A DNA stretch of 64,000 nt from CBDBND01 sp965262665 (GTDB lineage Bacteria > Pseudomonadota > Alphaproteobacteria > Rhodospirillales > Rhodospirillaceae). The notes under the pieces were generated by a model. It was not told the DNA's origin. It worked only from the letters and a program-made list of their open reading frames with translations, and did not search any database. The translations under genes were made by a program, and so were the position numbers. The first letter of the stretch is position 1. The number at the start of each line of letters is the position of its first letter. Positions 46,786 through 55,680 of the stretch are shown here, in pieces. The stretch spans positions 558,001 to 622,000 of the forward strand of contig OZ253551.1 in NCBI GenBank assembly GCA_965262665.1, written 5' to 3'.

Positions 46786-46833
46786 GCGTGCCATGTGGAA
46801 GAGCTGAGCCAGCGAGAAGCAGCAAGACGGTTC
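46782..46833 (+). mobile_element. IS21 istA fragment (tentative)
   Basis: Translation in the phosphatase frame reads VRLACHVEELSQREAARRFG, which resembles the helix-turn-helix start of IS21 IstA proteins rather than a SpoIIE domain. The fragment is only about 50 bp and is cut by the next IS. The call is tentative. Confidence 0.4.
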
Positions 46834-47584
46834 GGGTACCAGGACCTGTTCCACATAGGCCTTGAAGGCAGCCCCATGCATCGGCCCGTCGAGGAGCATC
46901 GGGGGGCCCGCCAGGCCCCGGAGAGGCGCAAGCCGGCGGTCAACGTGGTGGTCTTCCAATGGCCATGGGGTATGGCGGCCCGGCACCGTTCGCCTTTGCG
47001 CGACCATCCCCGCAGCCGCGCCATCTTCATCGACGCGCCGGTCTGGTCGATGAAGATCAGCCGTTCCGGAGCGAGCCCTGCCTGGCCTTCGAACCAGAGC
47101 CGGCGCCGCGCGAGCACGTCCGGGCGCCGCTGCTCCGCTGCATGGCCGGTCTTTTTTTGTGCGTCAGCCCGCGCTTGGCGAAGAAGTGCCAGACCGTCGA
47201 CGGGCACACCCGAACCCCGTGCGACGCCGCCAGCTTCTCGCCAATCTCGGCCAGCGTCATAGCCTTGGTCTGCGCCACCAGAGCCAGGATAAAGGCCTCA
47301 TGCGCATCCAGCTTCGAGCCAGGCGGTTGGCCCTGGCGGTCGGGCTCGATCGAGCCCGTCTCGCGCCAGCGCCGGTGCCAGTGGATCGCCGTCGCTGGCG
47401 CGACACGAAAACGCGCCGCGGCCCCCCGTGCAGACAGACCCCCAGTGACCGCCTCGACGACCCGCCGGCGAAGATCATTCCCGTAACAATGCCCCATGTC
47501 TGACACCAAATCGCCTCGGGATATAGAATCATGGAGTGGGACGCTTGGGAATCCCCTTCGATTCACAATTCAGTCAAACCGCTC
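46830..47584 (-). mobile_element. IS630-family element type B, copy A, 3'-truncated
   Basis: The right end with TA at 47585-47586 is intact and shared with copy B. The transposase reads MGHCYGNDLRRRVVEAV, FRVAPATAIHWHRRW, then a shift in an A7 run (47152-47158 on plus as T7), ERLIFIDQTGASMKMARLRG, a further shift near 46920, and LAGPPMLLDGPMHGAAFKAY, before the element ends in the neighbouring fragment. The final catalytic acid region is missing. The first catalytic motif has DQT where the related copy has DET. Confidence 0.85.
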
Positions 47585-47586
47585 TA

Positions 47587-48013
47587 GTGCCGCGAGCAGG
47601 TTATTCGCTGTCCCGATGGCGTGCATATCACCGGTGAAGTGAAGATTGATTTCCTCCATCGGCACGATCTGGGCATAACCGCCACCGGTTGCGCCGCCTT
47701 TCATGCCGAAACAGGGACCGAGTGAAGGCTCGCGCAGGCAGATCATGGTCCGCTTGCCAACGCGATTAAGCGCATCGCCCAACCCCACTGTCGTGGTTGT
47801 TTTGCCCTCGCCCGCTGGGGTCGGCGTGATCGCCGTGACCAGGATTAGTTTTCCGTCCGGCTGATTCGTAAGAGAATCTAAATAGTCGAATGACAATTTT
47901 GACTTGTAAGGACCATACCGATAGAGTGCGTCTTCCGGCACGCCGAGCCTAGCACCGATCTCCTCAATCGGCTTCAGCGTCGCTTCGCGGGCAATTTCGA
48001 TATCGCTTTTCAC
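47587..48013 (-). pseudogene. fhs: Formate-tetrahydrofolate ligase, N-terminal fragment
   Basis: The first 140 residues of Fhs are recognisable: SDIEIAREATLKPIEEIG, ITPTPAGEGKTTTTVGLGDAL (the nucleotide-binding loop), REPSLGPCFGMKGGATGGGYAQ, and NLHFTGDMHAIGTANNLLAAL. The rest of about 415 residues is missing because IS630 type B enters after GCACTA. The likely start is GTG at 48013. Fhs makes 10-formyl-THF. No intact copy is in this window. Confidence 0.9.
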
Positions 48014-48094
48014 AGGCCCTCCCCTTCGCTTCCCTTGATGCTGGCAGCCGATTGTAGGGAACTTCCACCGTCTCGATCTTGTTGCACCGTTCAT

Positions 48095-48245
48095 AGCGCT
48101 ACGAGATCAACTCGAACAGAAGCTCGGCGTCGGCCTTGCTCAGCGGCCCGAAGCCCAACTCGTCGATGATCAGCAGCTTGTGGCTCGCCATCTGCTTTTG
48201 CAACCGCAACAGCCGTCGTTCGTCGCGCGTCCCCTGAGTAGATGA
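48095..48245 (-). pseudogene. IstB (IS21 helper ATPase) fragment
   Basis: Reading the minus strand gives RDERRLLRLQKQMASHKLL, then IIDELGFGPLSKADAELL and FELIS, the middle of IstB including the Walker B region. A TAG at 48099-48101 occupies the Q of ISQRYER. Both ends are missing. Confidence 0.75.
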
Positions 48246-48310
48246 ACGGCGGCCGCCATTCCCTGCATTTACTTCATCCTCCGATATTCAAGATGTAAAC
48301 CGGCTAGGTA

Positions 48311-48523
48311 TTGACTGTTAGTGATTGCCCCGCCACCTTCACAGGTCTCGGAATCGGTGAATCTGTGCCTAAAGCCCATGGGGTCATTCTCATGGATCGT
48401 GCCGGATGGCATACAACTGGCAAACTCAATACGCCAAAGAAAATCACCATCGTCCTGCTGCCATCGCGCACGCTGGAATTAAACCCGGTTAATAACATCT
48501 GGCAGTACATACGCGGAAACTAG
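48311..48523 (+). pseudogene. IS630 transposase C-terminal fragment
   Basis: The text GVILMDRAGWHTTGKLNTPKK and LNPVNNIWQYIRGN is the end of an IS630 DDE domain of another type (second Asp and the final acid region, where the last E is N in NPVNN). The N-terminal two thirds is missing. Confidence 0.8.
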
Positions 48524-48664
48524 AGCATTTCCGTGTCTGAATGAATCGCGAAGGATTGAACAAACCCGCTGGTGCGGGATGGGAGAGAAGGTTGGTGACG
48601 GGTTTGATCGAACCTGTCAGGAATTTTGTGTTTATGAGCGCTAGGATGTCCAAAGGAGGACAAT

Positions 48665-49015
48665 ATGGCGAGCAGGCACAAACCGGTGGTTCCAGACGAG
48701 CTACTGGATCGACTATTGGGTGGATCGGACGCGCTTGAGGCATTTCAAAGCGGCGATCTGGTCCAGGATCTGAAGAAGGCACTGGCGGAACGCATCCTCA
48801 ATGCCGAGCTGGATCAGCATCTCGACGACGAAGACGAGCAGTCCAGCGGCAACCACCGCAACGGCCATAGTCGTAAGAGGGTGCTCACCGACGATGGCCG
48901 GATGGAGTTGTCGATTCCCCGGGATCGGCAAGGTCGATTCGATCCAAAGCTTGTCGAGAAGCACTGCCGGCGCTTGCCGGGGTTCGACGACAAGGTGATC
49001 TCGATGTATGCCAGA
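48665..49015 (+). pseudogene. IS256-family transposase N-terminal fragment
   Basis: The start MASRHKPVVPDELLDRLLGG, then AERILNAELDQHLDDEDEQS, GNHRNGHSRKRVLTDDG and ELSIPRDRQGRFDPKLVEKH is a typical IS256/mutator beginning. The frame leaves the homology after ISMYAR at about 49010 and joins an integrase fragment. AGGAGG precedes the ATG. Confidence 0.88.
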
Positions 49016-49017
49016 AG

Positions 49018-49290
49018 GGCGAGATCCTGACCTTGCGCTGGGAGGATGTCGATCTGGAGGCGAACGAACTGAGATTGCGCGACAGCAAGACAGGCGCGCG
49101 GACGGTGCCGATGGCGCCGTCGGCGTCGAGGATTCTCGCCGGCCTGCCGCGCCTTGCCGGCAATCCCTGGGTCATTCCCGGCAAGAAGCCGGGCACCCAC
49201 AGGCGCAATCTCGACGATCTCTGGAAGACCGTCCGGCTGCGCGCCGGTCTCGACGATGTCCGGCTTCATGACACCGGAGCGGTGCAAGGG
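49018..49290 (+). pseudogene. Tyrosine recombinase (phage integrase) fragment
   Basis: The catalytic-domain part GEILTLRWEDVDLEANELRL, DSKTGARTVPMAPSA, NPWVIPGKKPGTHRRN and GLDDVRLHD includes the first catalytic Arg (in LTLRW) and the lysine region. It breaks off after LHD, just before the expected LRHSFAS, so the R-x-x-H and Tyr are missing. Confidence 0.82.
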
Positions 49291-49467
49291 TGCTAACGTA
49301 TTGGCGGATCTCGACCATAGCGCCACAATATTCGGTAGTTTAGGCCTAACCAACTACTACATCTTTGGTAGAACAAGGTTTCAAGTCTGCGACGCGTGCG
49401 GTGAGAATCAGAATTAATCCACACGACTCAGCGCCTATAATAATTGTTTTTCATCTTTCTGGAAATA

Positions 49468-49500
49468 TGTTATCGTTTTTCGTGATAAGTTATCGTTTTT
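49468..49500 (+). repeat. Direct repeat upstream of fic gene
   Basis: The 13-mer GTTATCGTTTTTC occurs at 49468-49480 and 49488-49500, spaced by 20 bp centre to centre, so on the same face of the helix. A related TTGTTTTTC occurs at 49443-49451. This stretch lies 50-110 bp before the Fic start and is the only structure in 49297-49551. A regulatory site is a reasonable guess. Confidence 0.55.
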
Positions 49501-49551
49501 CACGGAACGGGCGGCAAGATCGCCCCGCTGCGGAAACGAAATGATTTAGTC

Positions 49552-51102
49552 ATGGACGCTGCTGCACAGAATAGTCTTTCAGGCCCTGTTACCGTTTTTC
49601 AGGAACGGCGTCTTCCCGTGACCGCGAGGCTGGCGGGCTACGCTGCGCTGATTAGGGGTTACGATCTGCGGGTGCCGCTTCCCCGGAACCTCAGCGCCAT
49701 TGGTGAACGGCACAGGTTCATCGAGCAAGGCGGCTGGCGCATCTATTCGCCGCGCTACGCGCCGGACGCAAGTCTGGAAGGTCATCTCACCTTCGCCCTG
49801 AAACATGAAGGGCTGGACCTGACCGTCCTCAAGAGGCTGTTTGCCGCGACCGGCCCTGCCCCTATAGCCGATCTGGTCAAGGCCAAGCCCACGGGCGCCT
49901 ACGCCCGCCGCGTCTGGTTCCTCTATGAATGGCTGACCGGGACGCGGCTTGATCTCCCGAACGCCGATCGCGGGGCCTACGCGCCAATCGTCGACACGGA
50001 CCAGCAATACGCCGTCCCCGCGGAAACGTCTTCGCGGCACCGGGTCAAGAACAATCTGCCCGGCACGCCGGCTTTTTGCCCTCTGGTGTTCCGCAACGAA
50101 GCGCTGGAGCGCTTTATCGCCACGGACCTGCAGGCGCGCGCGCAGGAAGCCATTGCCGCCGTGCCGCGTGATCTGCTGGCGCGCACGGCCGCTTTCCTGC
50201 TGCTCAAGGATTCGAAGTCGAGTTTCGCCATCGAGGGCGAGCATCCGCCGCAGGACCGCATCCAGCGATGGGCTCGCGCTATCGGCCAGGCCGGCCAACA
50301 GCCGATCGATCATGACGAACTGCTACGTCTGCAACGCATCGTGATCGGTGATGCCCGCTTCGTCCATCTGGGTCTGCGAACGGAGGGTGGCTTTGTTGGT
50401 GAACGTGATCGCGAGTCGCGCATCCCAATCCCCGACCACATCAGCGCTAGGCCAGATGATCTGGTGCAACTGATAGAGGGTATGGTCGCTTTCGACCGGG
50501 AAGCCACCCAGCAGCTCGATCCAGTTGTAGCCGCATCCGTCCTAGCCTTCGCCTTTATCTATATCCATCCTTTCGAGGACGGGAACGGCCGGCTGCATCG
50601 CTACCTGATACACCACGGCCTGGCCAAGCGGGGTTTCAACCCGCCAGGGATCGTTTTTCCGGTATCGGCGGTGATCCTAGACCGGATCGACGATTACCGA
50701 GCCGTGCTCGAAGACTATTCGCAGCGCCTGCTGCCGGTAGTGGACTGGGAACCCACGGAAAACGGCAATGTCCGGGTCCTGAACGATACCGGCGATTTCT
50801 ACCGGTATTTCGATGCCACGCCGCAAACCGAGTTCCTGTACGGCAGCGTACAGCGGACTATCGAACTGGACTTGCCGCAAGAAGCCGGATTTCTGAACCG
50901 GTACGATGCGTTTCGGAACGGGCTGAACCTTACCGTGGATATGCCGGACCGCCTTTCGGATCTCCTGTTCCGGTTCCTCCACCAGAACGGTGGTAGGCTG
51001 TCTCACCGCGGGCGAAAAAATGAATTCGTCGCGCTGACAGACGACGAGGTCGCCCGCATCGAAGCCATTTACCAGAAAGTGTTCGCCGGCGACGATGGCT
51101 GA
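49552..51102 (+). CDS. Fic/DOC family protein (predicted AMP-transferase) with inhibitory motif
   Basis: A 516-residue protein. The Fic active site HPFEDGNGRLHR (about residues 339-350) is intact, including the catalytic His and both Gly/Asn residues. Upstream, SFAIEG (about 223-229) fits the inhibitory S/T-x3-E-G/N motif of class II Fic proteins, where the Glu blocks ATP. The C-terminal 120 residues resemble a winged-helix region. It should AMPylate (or otherwise modify) a target hydroxyl, with self-inhibition. It is flanked by IS fragments. The stop overlaps the start of the following gene (51095). Confidence 0.92.
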   Translation: MDAAAQNSLSGPVTVFQERRLPVTARLAGYAALIRGYDLRVPLPRNLSAIGERHRFIEQGGWRIYSPRYAPDASLEGHLTFALKHEGLDLTVLKRLFAATGPAPIADLVKAKPTGAYARRVWFLYEWLTGTRLDLPNADRGAYAPIVDTDQQYAVPAETSSRHRVKNNLPGTPAFCPLVFRNEALERFIATDLQARAQEAIAAVPRDLLARTAAFLLLKDSKSSFAIEGEHPPQDRIQRWARAIGQAGQQPIDHDELLRLQRIVIGDARFVHLGLRTEGGFVGERDRESRIPIPDHISARPDDLVQLIEGMVAFDREATQQLDPVVAASVLAFAFIYIHPFEDGNGRLHRYLIHHGLAKRGFNPPGIVFPVSAVILDRIDDYRAVLEDYSQRLLPVVDWEPTENGNVRVLNDTGDFYRYFDATPQTEFLYGSVQRTIELDLPQEAGFLNRYDAFRNGLNLTVDMPDRLSDLLFRFLHQNGGRLSHRGRKNEFVALTDDEVARIEAIYQKVFAGDDG

Positions 51103-51772
51103 ACATAAACAAAGGTCGGCCCGCGCGGAAGAGTGCCCCGGCGGCTGTTGTTGGCACGCAAAAGGATTGTACGAGATGATTGCATCCGCGCTAGCAGCGG
51201 GAAGACGATACAACCGAAAGGTACAGGGCCATATCAGTTGCCGATAGCGAAGATGGCAGCGCTGGAGGACTGACGCCGATCAATCTCATTGACTGCGGTC
51301 TGGAGGATTTGGTCGCGGCTCTGTTGCACGGGCAGCCGATTGCCATGCCGGAAGGCAGCCCTCCTTTCGTCCTTGAGAACGACAATGCGGGCCGGATTCT
51401 TGCGTACTACGCTGGGAACCGTGACTTGTGGCCGCGAACCAAGACGGTGCAGGCGCGTGAAATCGAAGAAGTCCTTAAGGCCCCGGAAGAAGACCCGCCG
51501 GTCAAAAGGACGACGGAGACATCGGGCAAGGCGGAAAAAGGGTTCTGGACCCTGCGGCGCGTCGAGGCCCACCGTTTCGGCGGGTTGCACAGACATTGCG
51601 GGCTGGACGGCCAGGACCCTGAGGACTTCGTCGTCGAGATCGACCGGGATGTCACTCTGATTAGCGGCTTTAACGGGGCGGGCAAGACGTCCCTTCAAAA
51701 CGTGATCATCTGGTGCCTGACAGGCCGCGCGCTGCGCTCGCAACACATACCGGACGAAGTACACGAGCCGCC
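51095..51772 (+). pseudogene. AAA/SMC-like ATPase, N-terminal part, broken
   Basis: ATG at 51095 overlaps the Fic stop (ATGGCTGA). It opens MAEHKQRSARAEECPGGCCW and its frame closes at 51245. The main homology is in another frame (51195 on): GGLTPINLIDCGLEDLVAAL, AGRILAYYAGNRDLWPRTK, then Walker A LISGFNGAGKTSLQNVIIWC. A one-base slip between 51195 and 51245 would unite them. The protein breaks off near 51772 in IS sequence. SMC-like ATPases with such a start occur in DNA repair and in defence loci. The pairing with Fic is notable, but it is not functional as it stands. Confidence 0.65.
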
Positions 51773-51950
51773 AGGTCTTCAACTGCGTTGGCGTGACGCC
51801 GAGCTCGGCAGCCACACTGCTATGTGTCGCACCCGGCTCCGATAGCCGGGCAACCGACTGTTCCTTGTATTCTGGCGAAAACCGCCGCCTCGTCTGCTTT
51901 GTCATCCTGTCCCTCCAGGTCGGTATTTAATTTACCGTCTGGTCCGGATT
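51772..51950 (-). mobile_element. IS3-type transposase OrfA fragment
   Basis: The minus strand has MTKQTRRRFSPEYKEQSVARL and a helix-turn-helix (HSSVAAELGVTPTQLKTW) at 51905-51775, the start of an IS3-type OrfA. It then joins the ATPase fragment. The other end abuts the dxr remnant near 51955. Confidence 0.7.
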
Positions 51951-51956
51951 TTGGGA

Positions 51957-52874
51957 GCAACGTCAAGCTTGCTGATCTCGGCCAGATCAAGTCTTTTCGT
52001 GGGAACCGGTATTCGTGATGGCCATCCGAGAGTATGTGCGATCGGGGTGCGCATGTCCGGCGTCCCGAGCTGGGCCAAGACGGAACCGTCGACATACTCC
52101 ACCAGACCGTGAACGACGGACTGAGGGTGGATGAGTACATCGATCTTGCTCTCCGGAAGCCGGAAGATGTGGTGTGCCTCGATTATCTCAAGTCCCTTGT
52201 TCATCATCGTGGCTGAATCGACCGATATCTTCGGGCCCATATCCCAGGTCGGATGTGTCACAGCCTGAGCCGGGGTCACCTGTGCCATCGCCACATCGTC
52301 AAAAGTTCTAAACGGTCCGCCCGAAGCCGGTCAGAATCACCCGGTTGATCGCCTCGCTACGTTCGAAATCAAAAACCTGAAAGATCGCATTGTGCTCAGA
52401 GTCGACAGGAAGAATGGTTCCGCCGTTCGACCGTGTCTCTTGTATTAGCAACTCACCGGCACAAACCAGACATTCCTTGTTGGCGAGGGCGACAACTGCG
52501 CCGCGCCGCGCTGATGCCAACGTTGGTTCCAACCCTGCGGCGCCCACAATCGCCGCCATAACCCAATCCGTCGGCCACTTCGCTGCCTCGATAAGCGCAT
52601 TCCTTCCTGCTTCCACCGCAAGGCCGGTGCCGGCTAATTTCTCCTTCAAGGCCAAATACTTGGCTTTGTCAGCGATCACAGTTAGTGCCGGCCGGAACTG
52701 GCACGCTTGTTCGGCCAGGAGGGTTTCATTGGTGTTGGCGGTGAGCACTTCAACGTCATAGCGCTGCCGGTTCCTGGAAATCAGATCAAGGGTATTGCGT
52801 CCCACCGAACCGGTGGAACCCAATACCGTGACAGTGCGAACACCCCCATCAGTCGTCATCGATATCACTGACAC
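51957..52874 (-). pseudogene. dxr: 1-deoxy-D-xylulose 5-phosphate reductoisomerase, broken
   Basis: The NADPH site (VLGSTGSVGRNTLDL), VGAAGLEPTLASA, ANKECLVCAGEL and LPVDSEHNAIFQ identify Dxr. One extra G at about 52330 closes the frame after LTGFGRTV; without it the text is ASGGPFRTF as in the family. The second part (52310-51957) gives THPTWDMGPKISVDSATMMNKGLE and ends abruptly after RLDLAEISKLD at IS sequence, so the C-terminal quarter is missing. Dxr makes MEP in isoprenoid synthesis. A functional copy would be needed elsewhere. Confidence 0.92.
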
Positions 52875-52935
52875 GCGGCCATCCGTACCTCCAGGTTACC
52901 CAATTAACGCAGCGTCAGCGCCTGGGCAGCGCGCC

Positions 52936-53892
52936 TCACGTCACCCATTCTTCGGCGTCGAGCAACTCTCGTGGCAGCTTGAAGGAAACGTTCTCTTCGA
53001 TGCCATCCATGACAGTCACGGTGGTGTCGAACATGTCACCTAACCGGTCGATCAGACCCTGAACAAGGGTTTCTGGCGCAGAGGCACCTGCGGTGATTCC
53101 CACCGTCAGCGCCCCGTCCAACCAAGCCGGGTCCAAACTGTCGGCATCCGGAATGAGGTAACTGTCGATGCCGGCCTCTAATCCGATCTCACCCAACCGG
53201 TTCGAATTAGAACTGTAGTTAGCGCCAATTACCAGGATCACATCACATTCGGCCGCCAGCAGTCGCACTGCGGTCTGCCGATTCTGCGTCGCATAGCAAA
53301 TGTTCTTCACGTCGGGACCTCGGATGTCCGGAAAACGCTTCCTGAGCGCAGCGATGATCTCGCGGGTGTCGTCGACGCTAAGTGTCGTTTGTGTCACATA
53401 GGAGAGCTTCGACGGATCGGTCGGAAGGAATACTGCCACGTCTGCCAAGGTTGATACCAAGTAAACCCTGCCCGGCACCTGCCCGATCGTGCCTTCGACT
53501 TCCGGGTGTCCAGCGTGTCCGATGAGGACGACTTCGTAACCTTGCTCCGCATACCGCTTCGCTTCGTTGTGCACCTTGCTCACCAGCGGACAAGTCGCAT
53601 CAATCACCTTCAAGCCCCTGGCTTGGGCCTCATCCTCTACCTTTCTGGATACCCCATGAGCGCTGAACACTGCGACGGCGCCTGTCGGGATTTCCGCAGT
53701 CTGCTCGACGAAACGCACGCCCTTGCGCCGCAAACTGTCGACGACGTGTTTGTTATGGACGATCTCATGGCGTACGTAGATTGGCGCTCCATAAAGTTCC
53801 AGCGCGCGTTCAACAATGTCGACGGCCCTGACTACGCCAGCACAGAACCCTCTCGGTTGCGCAAGAACAATCCGCAAGGCTGGCCCCGCCAT
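52936..53892 (-). CDS. ispH: 4-hydroxy-3-methylbut-2-enyl diphosphate reductase
   Basis: A complete 318-residue IspH (LytB). The first cluster cysteine is in QPRGFCAGVVRAVDIVE, the second in DATCPLVSKVH, the third in KNICYATQNRQTAV. HEIVHNKHVV, GHAGHPEVEGT and NYSSNSNRL hold further active-site residues. It reduces HMBPP to IPP and DMAPP in the MEP pathway. It sits between the dxr remnant and the hpnE gene on the same strand. Confidence 0.95.
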   Translation of the reverse strand: MAGPALRIVLAQPRGFCAGVVRAVDIVERALELYGAPIYVRHEIVHNKHVVDSLRRKGVRFVEQTAEIPTGAVAVFSAHGVSRKVEDEAQARGLKVIDATCPLVSKVHNEAKRYAEQGYEVVLIGHAGHPEVEGTIGQVPGRVYLVSTLADVAVFLPTDPSKLSYVTQTTLSVDDTREIIAALRKRFPDIRGPDVKNICYATQNRQTAVRLLAAECDVILVIGANYSSNSNRLGEIGLEAGIDSYLIPDADSLDPAWLDGALTVGITAGASAPETLVQGLIDRLGDMFDTTVTVMDGIEENVSFKLPRELLDAEEWVT

Positions 53893-54040
53893 CTAAATTA
53901 CCCCGTCCATGGCGGCCATGCAGTTGGTCCTATTCTCACCTTTTATAGCCATGTGCAATTTCCAATTAACGCACGCAGAGTATTAGCATAACTTGGGGTG
54001 GTTGTCGCTTATCTGGTCGGCGTGTCTGCGTGAGGTTCTT

Positions 54041-55333
54041 TCATTTAATCGTCTTGTACGCCCCTTCCGCGGTGGCAGTCCTACTGCCGATAACGGCGCG
54101 AGCGGCCATATAACCGGGCCGTGCGGCGCTCTCAATCGTCGCCGGCACGCCTGTATCGATCCAATCCCCCGCCAGATATACATTGTTGAAATCAGTCCGG
54201 GTTCCTGGGCGGCGTCTCGTTCCTTCGGGTGTCTGCGCGAAAGTAGTGCACTTTTCCTTAATAACGCTGTACGGCGGTAATGTGGTCTCACCGAAATCGA
54301 GCGCCGCGGCAACATCGTGCCAAGTTTTCCGGGCAATAACGTCGGCCGGCTCAGCGGCGAGCGCGTCAGCCGCGCTGACCGTTATGGATGCGACGTCGCC
54401 ACGAACGAACAGCCACTGCGCCGTCCCTCCAATCAGTCCGATCATGGGCAGTTCCGCCAGTAGTCCGGCGGGTTCGGACAATCGAAAATGTGCGTTGACG
54501 ATGGTATGGCTTTCCTCTGGAACCTTAAGCGATGGCACTATGCGGGCAACCGCAGCCGGCGGCAATGCCAAGACCACACTGTCGTGGTTTGGCAAGTCGA
54601 CTTTATTCGCGTTAAAATCCAAACGACTCGCTTTGCCACCTACATAAGTAATCCTCCGCAACCGGTGCTGAAACCGAATAGTCGCACCGCGTCGCCTCAG
54701 GAATTTCAAGGCCGGGTCTACAAACGCGTCGGACAGCCCCGACCTGGCGAATCGCGGTCGGCAGGCCGTTTCTCCCTTGGCGAAGGTGTCGCGCAATACC
54801 AACCACAACAGGCGGGCCGGGCCGGTTTGGGCTGGCGTGTTCGACGCGGCAACAGCAAGCGGCTCCCACAACCTCCGAAACAAAAGACTTTCGTCGCCGA
54901 CGCAATCGACCACCGTGCGATCCACATCGGCCGCGGCAAGTCGCAAGGCCGAAAAATAGTCCCACGCTCCGGTATCGGGCACACGGCGCCGGGCGTCTAA
55001 GATCCACCACGGCAGTATCCCTGCGCTTGGCTGAAGACACCATCGTCGACCGGTACCGATTTCGAAGAATGGAAAGGCTGCGGAATCTGGGCCGATCAGC
55101 TTATCCGCTGACCCAATGTCGACCAGATAGCGAAGCGCCGTCTTGTTCCCACTCAGCAGTAGGTGGTTGCCGTTGTCGATCTTACGCTCAAGCGTGGTAT
55201 CGACATAGGATCGGCAGCGGCCGCCGGCCAGACTGCTCCCTTCGTAGAGGGTAACGGCACATCCCTTCCGCACGAGCGATACGGCAGCTGTAAGACCAGC
55301 TACGCCGGCACCGATGATATGAGTTTGGGACAT
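54041..55333 (-). CDS. hpnE: Hydroxysqualene dehydroxylase (HpnE)
   Basis: A 430-residue FAD amine-oxidase/phytoene-desaturase-like protein. It opens with HIIGAGVAGLTAAVSLV and GSSLAGGRCRSY (FAD site). GNHLLLSGNKTALRYLVDIG and VDPALKFLRRRGATIRFQHR are typical of HpnE. The C-terminus YLAGDWIDTGVPATIESAARPG contains the usual FAD motif. The enzyme makes squalene from hydroxysqualene for hopanoid synthesis. The gene lies 12 bp after the hpnD remnant. The last residues look normal. Confidence 0.92.
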   Translation of the reverse strand: MSQTHIIGAGVAGLTAAVSLVRKGCAVTLYEGSSLAGGRCRSYVDTTLERKIDNGNHLLLSGNKTALRYLVDIGSADKLIGPDSAAFPFFEIGTGRRWCLQPSAGILPWWILDARRRVPDTGAWDYFSALRLAAADVDRTVVDCVGDESLLFRRLWEPLAVAASNTPAQTGPARLLWLVLRDTFAKGETACRPRFARSGLSDAFVDPALKFLRRRGATIRFQHRLRRITYVGGKASRLDFNANKVDLPNHDSVVLALPPAAVARIVPSLKVPEESHTIVNAHFRLSEPAGLLAELPMIGLIGGTAQWLFVRGDVASITVSAADALAAEPADVIARKTWHDVAAALDFGETTLPPYSVIKEKCTTFAQTPEGTRRRPGTRTDFNNVYLAGDWIDTGVPATIESAARPGYMAARAVIGSRTATAEGAYKTIK

Positions 55334-55345
55334 GAGAGAAAGTCG

Positions 55346-55680
55346 TTAGAGAAACTCGTAACGCAGCGCAAGCCACATTTTTCGACCGCGTGTCAGTTGA
55401 ACCGGGTTGCCGATTCGCGCCCAGCCCCGTTCTTCCAGGCGATCCAGCGATTCTTGATATACCGCTTTCAATAGGACGGCAGGCCGCATTTGCCGCCGTC
55501 TCATTTGCGCTATTAGTCTTTCGGCGTCGGCGTAGTAGTCGCGCGCGCAGCCAGTTCCTCGCAGGCTTTGGCAAAGCCCGGATTAACGAAAGCCGCGTTC
55601 ACTGAACACACGGCGACACCGTGTTCTGCGGTGCGCCAAAGATGTGGATCGACAGCATGCCAACCGCGCCTGCGACCTGA
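55346..55680 (-). pseudogene. hpnD: Presqualene diphosphate synthase, remnant
   Basis: The C-terminal sequence ARIGNPVQLTRGRKMWLALRY ends at TAA (55346-55348), and DYYADAERLIAQMRRRQMRP precedes it. A two-base excess in a GC run near 55557 splits it from NPGFAKACEELAARA. Upstream, VAGAVGMLSIHIFGAPQ is from the middle of the enzyme. About 50 codons with the second Asp-rich motif are missing between the two. The 5' third is missing and replaced by the dxs fragment. Confidence 0.8.
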
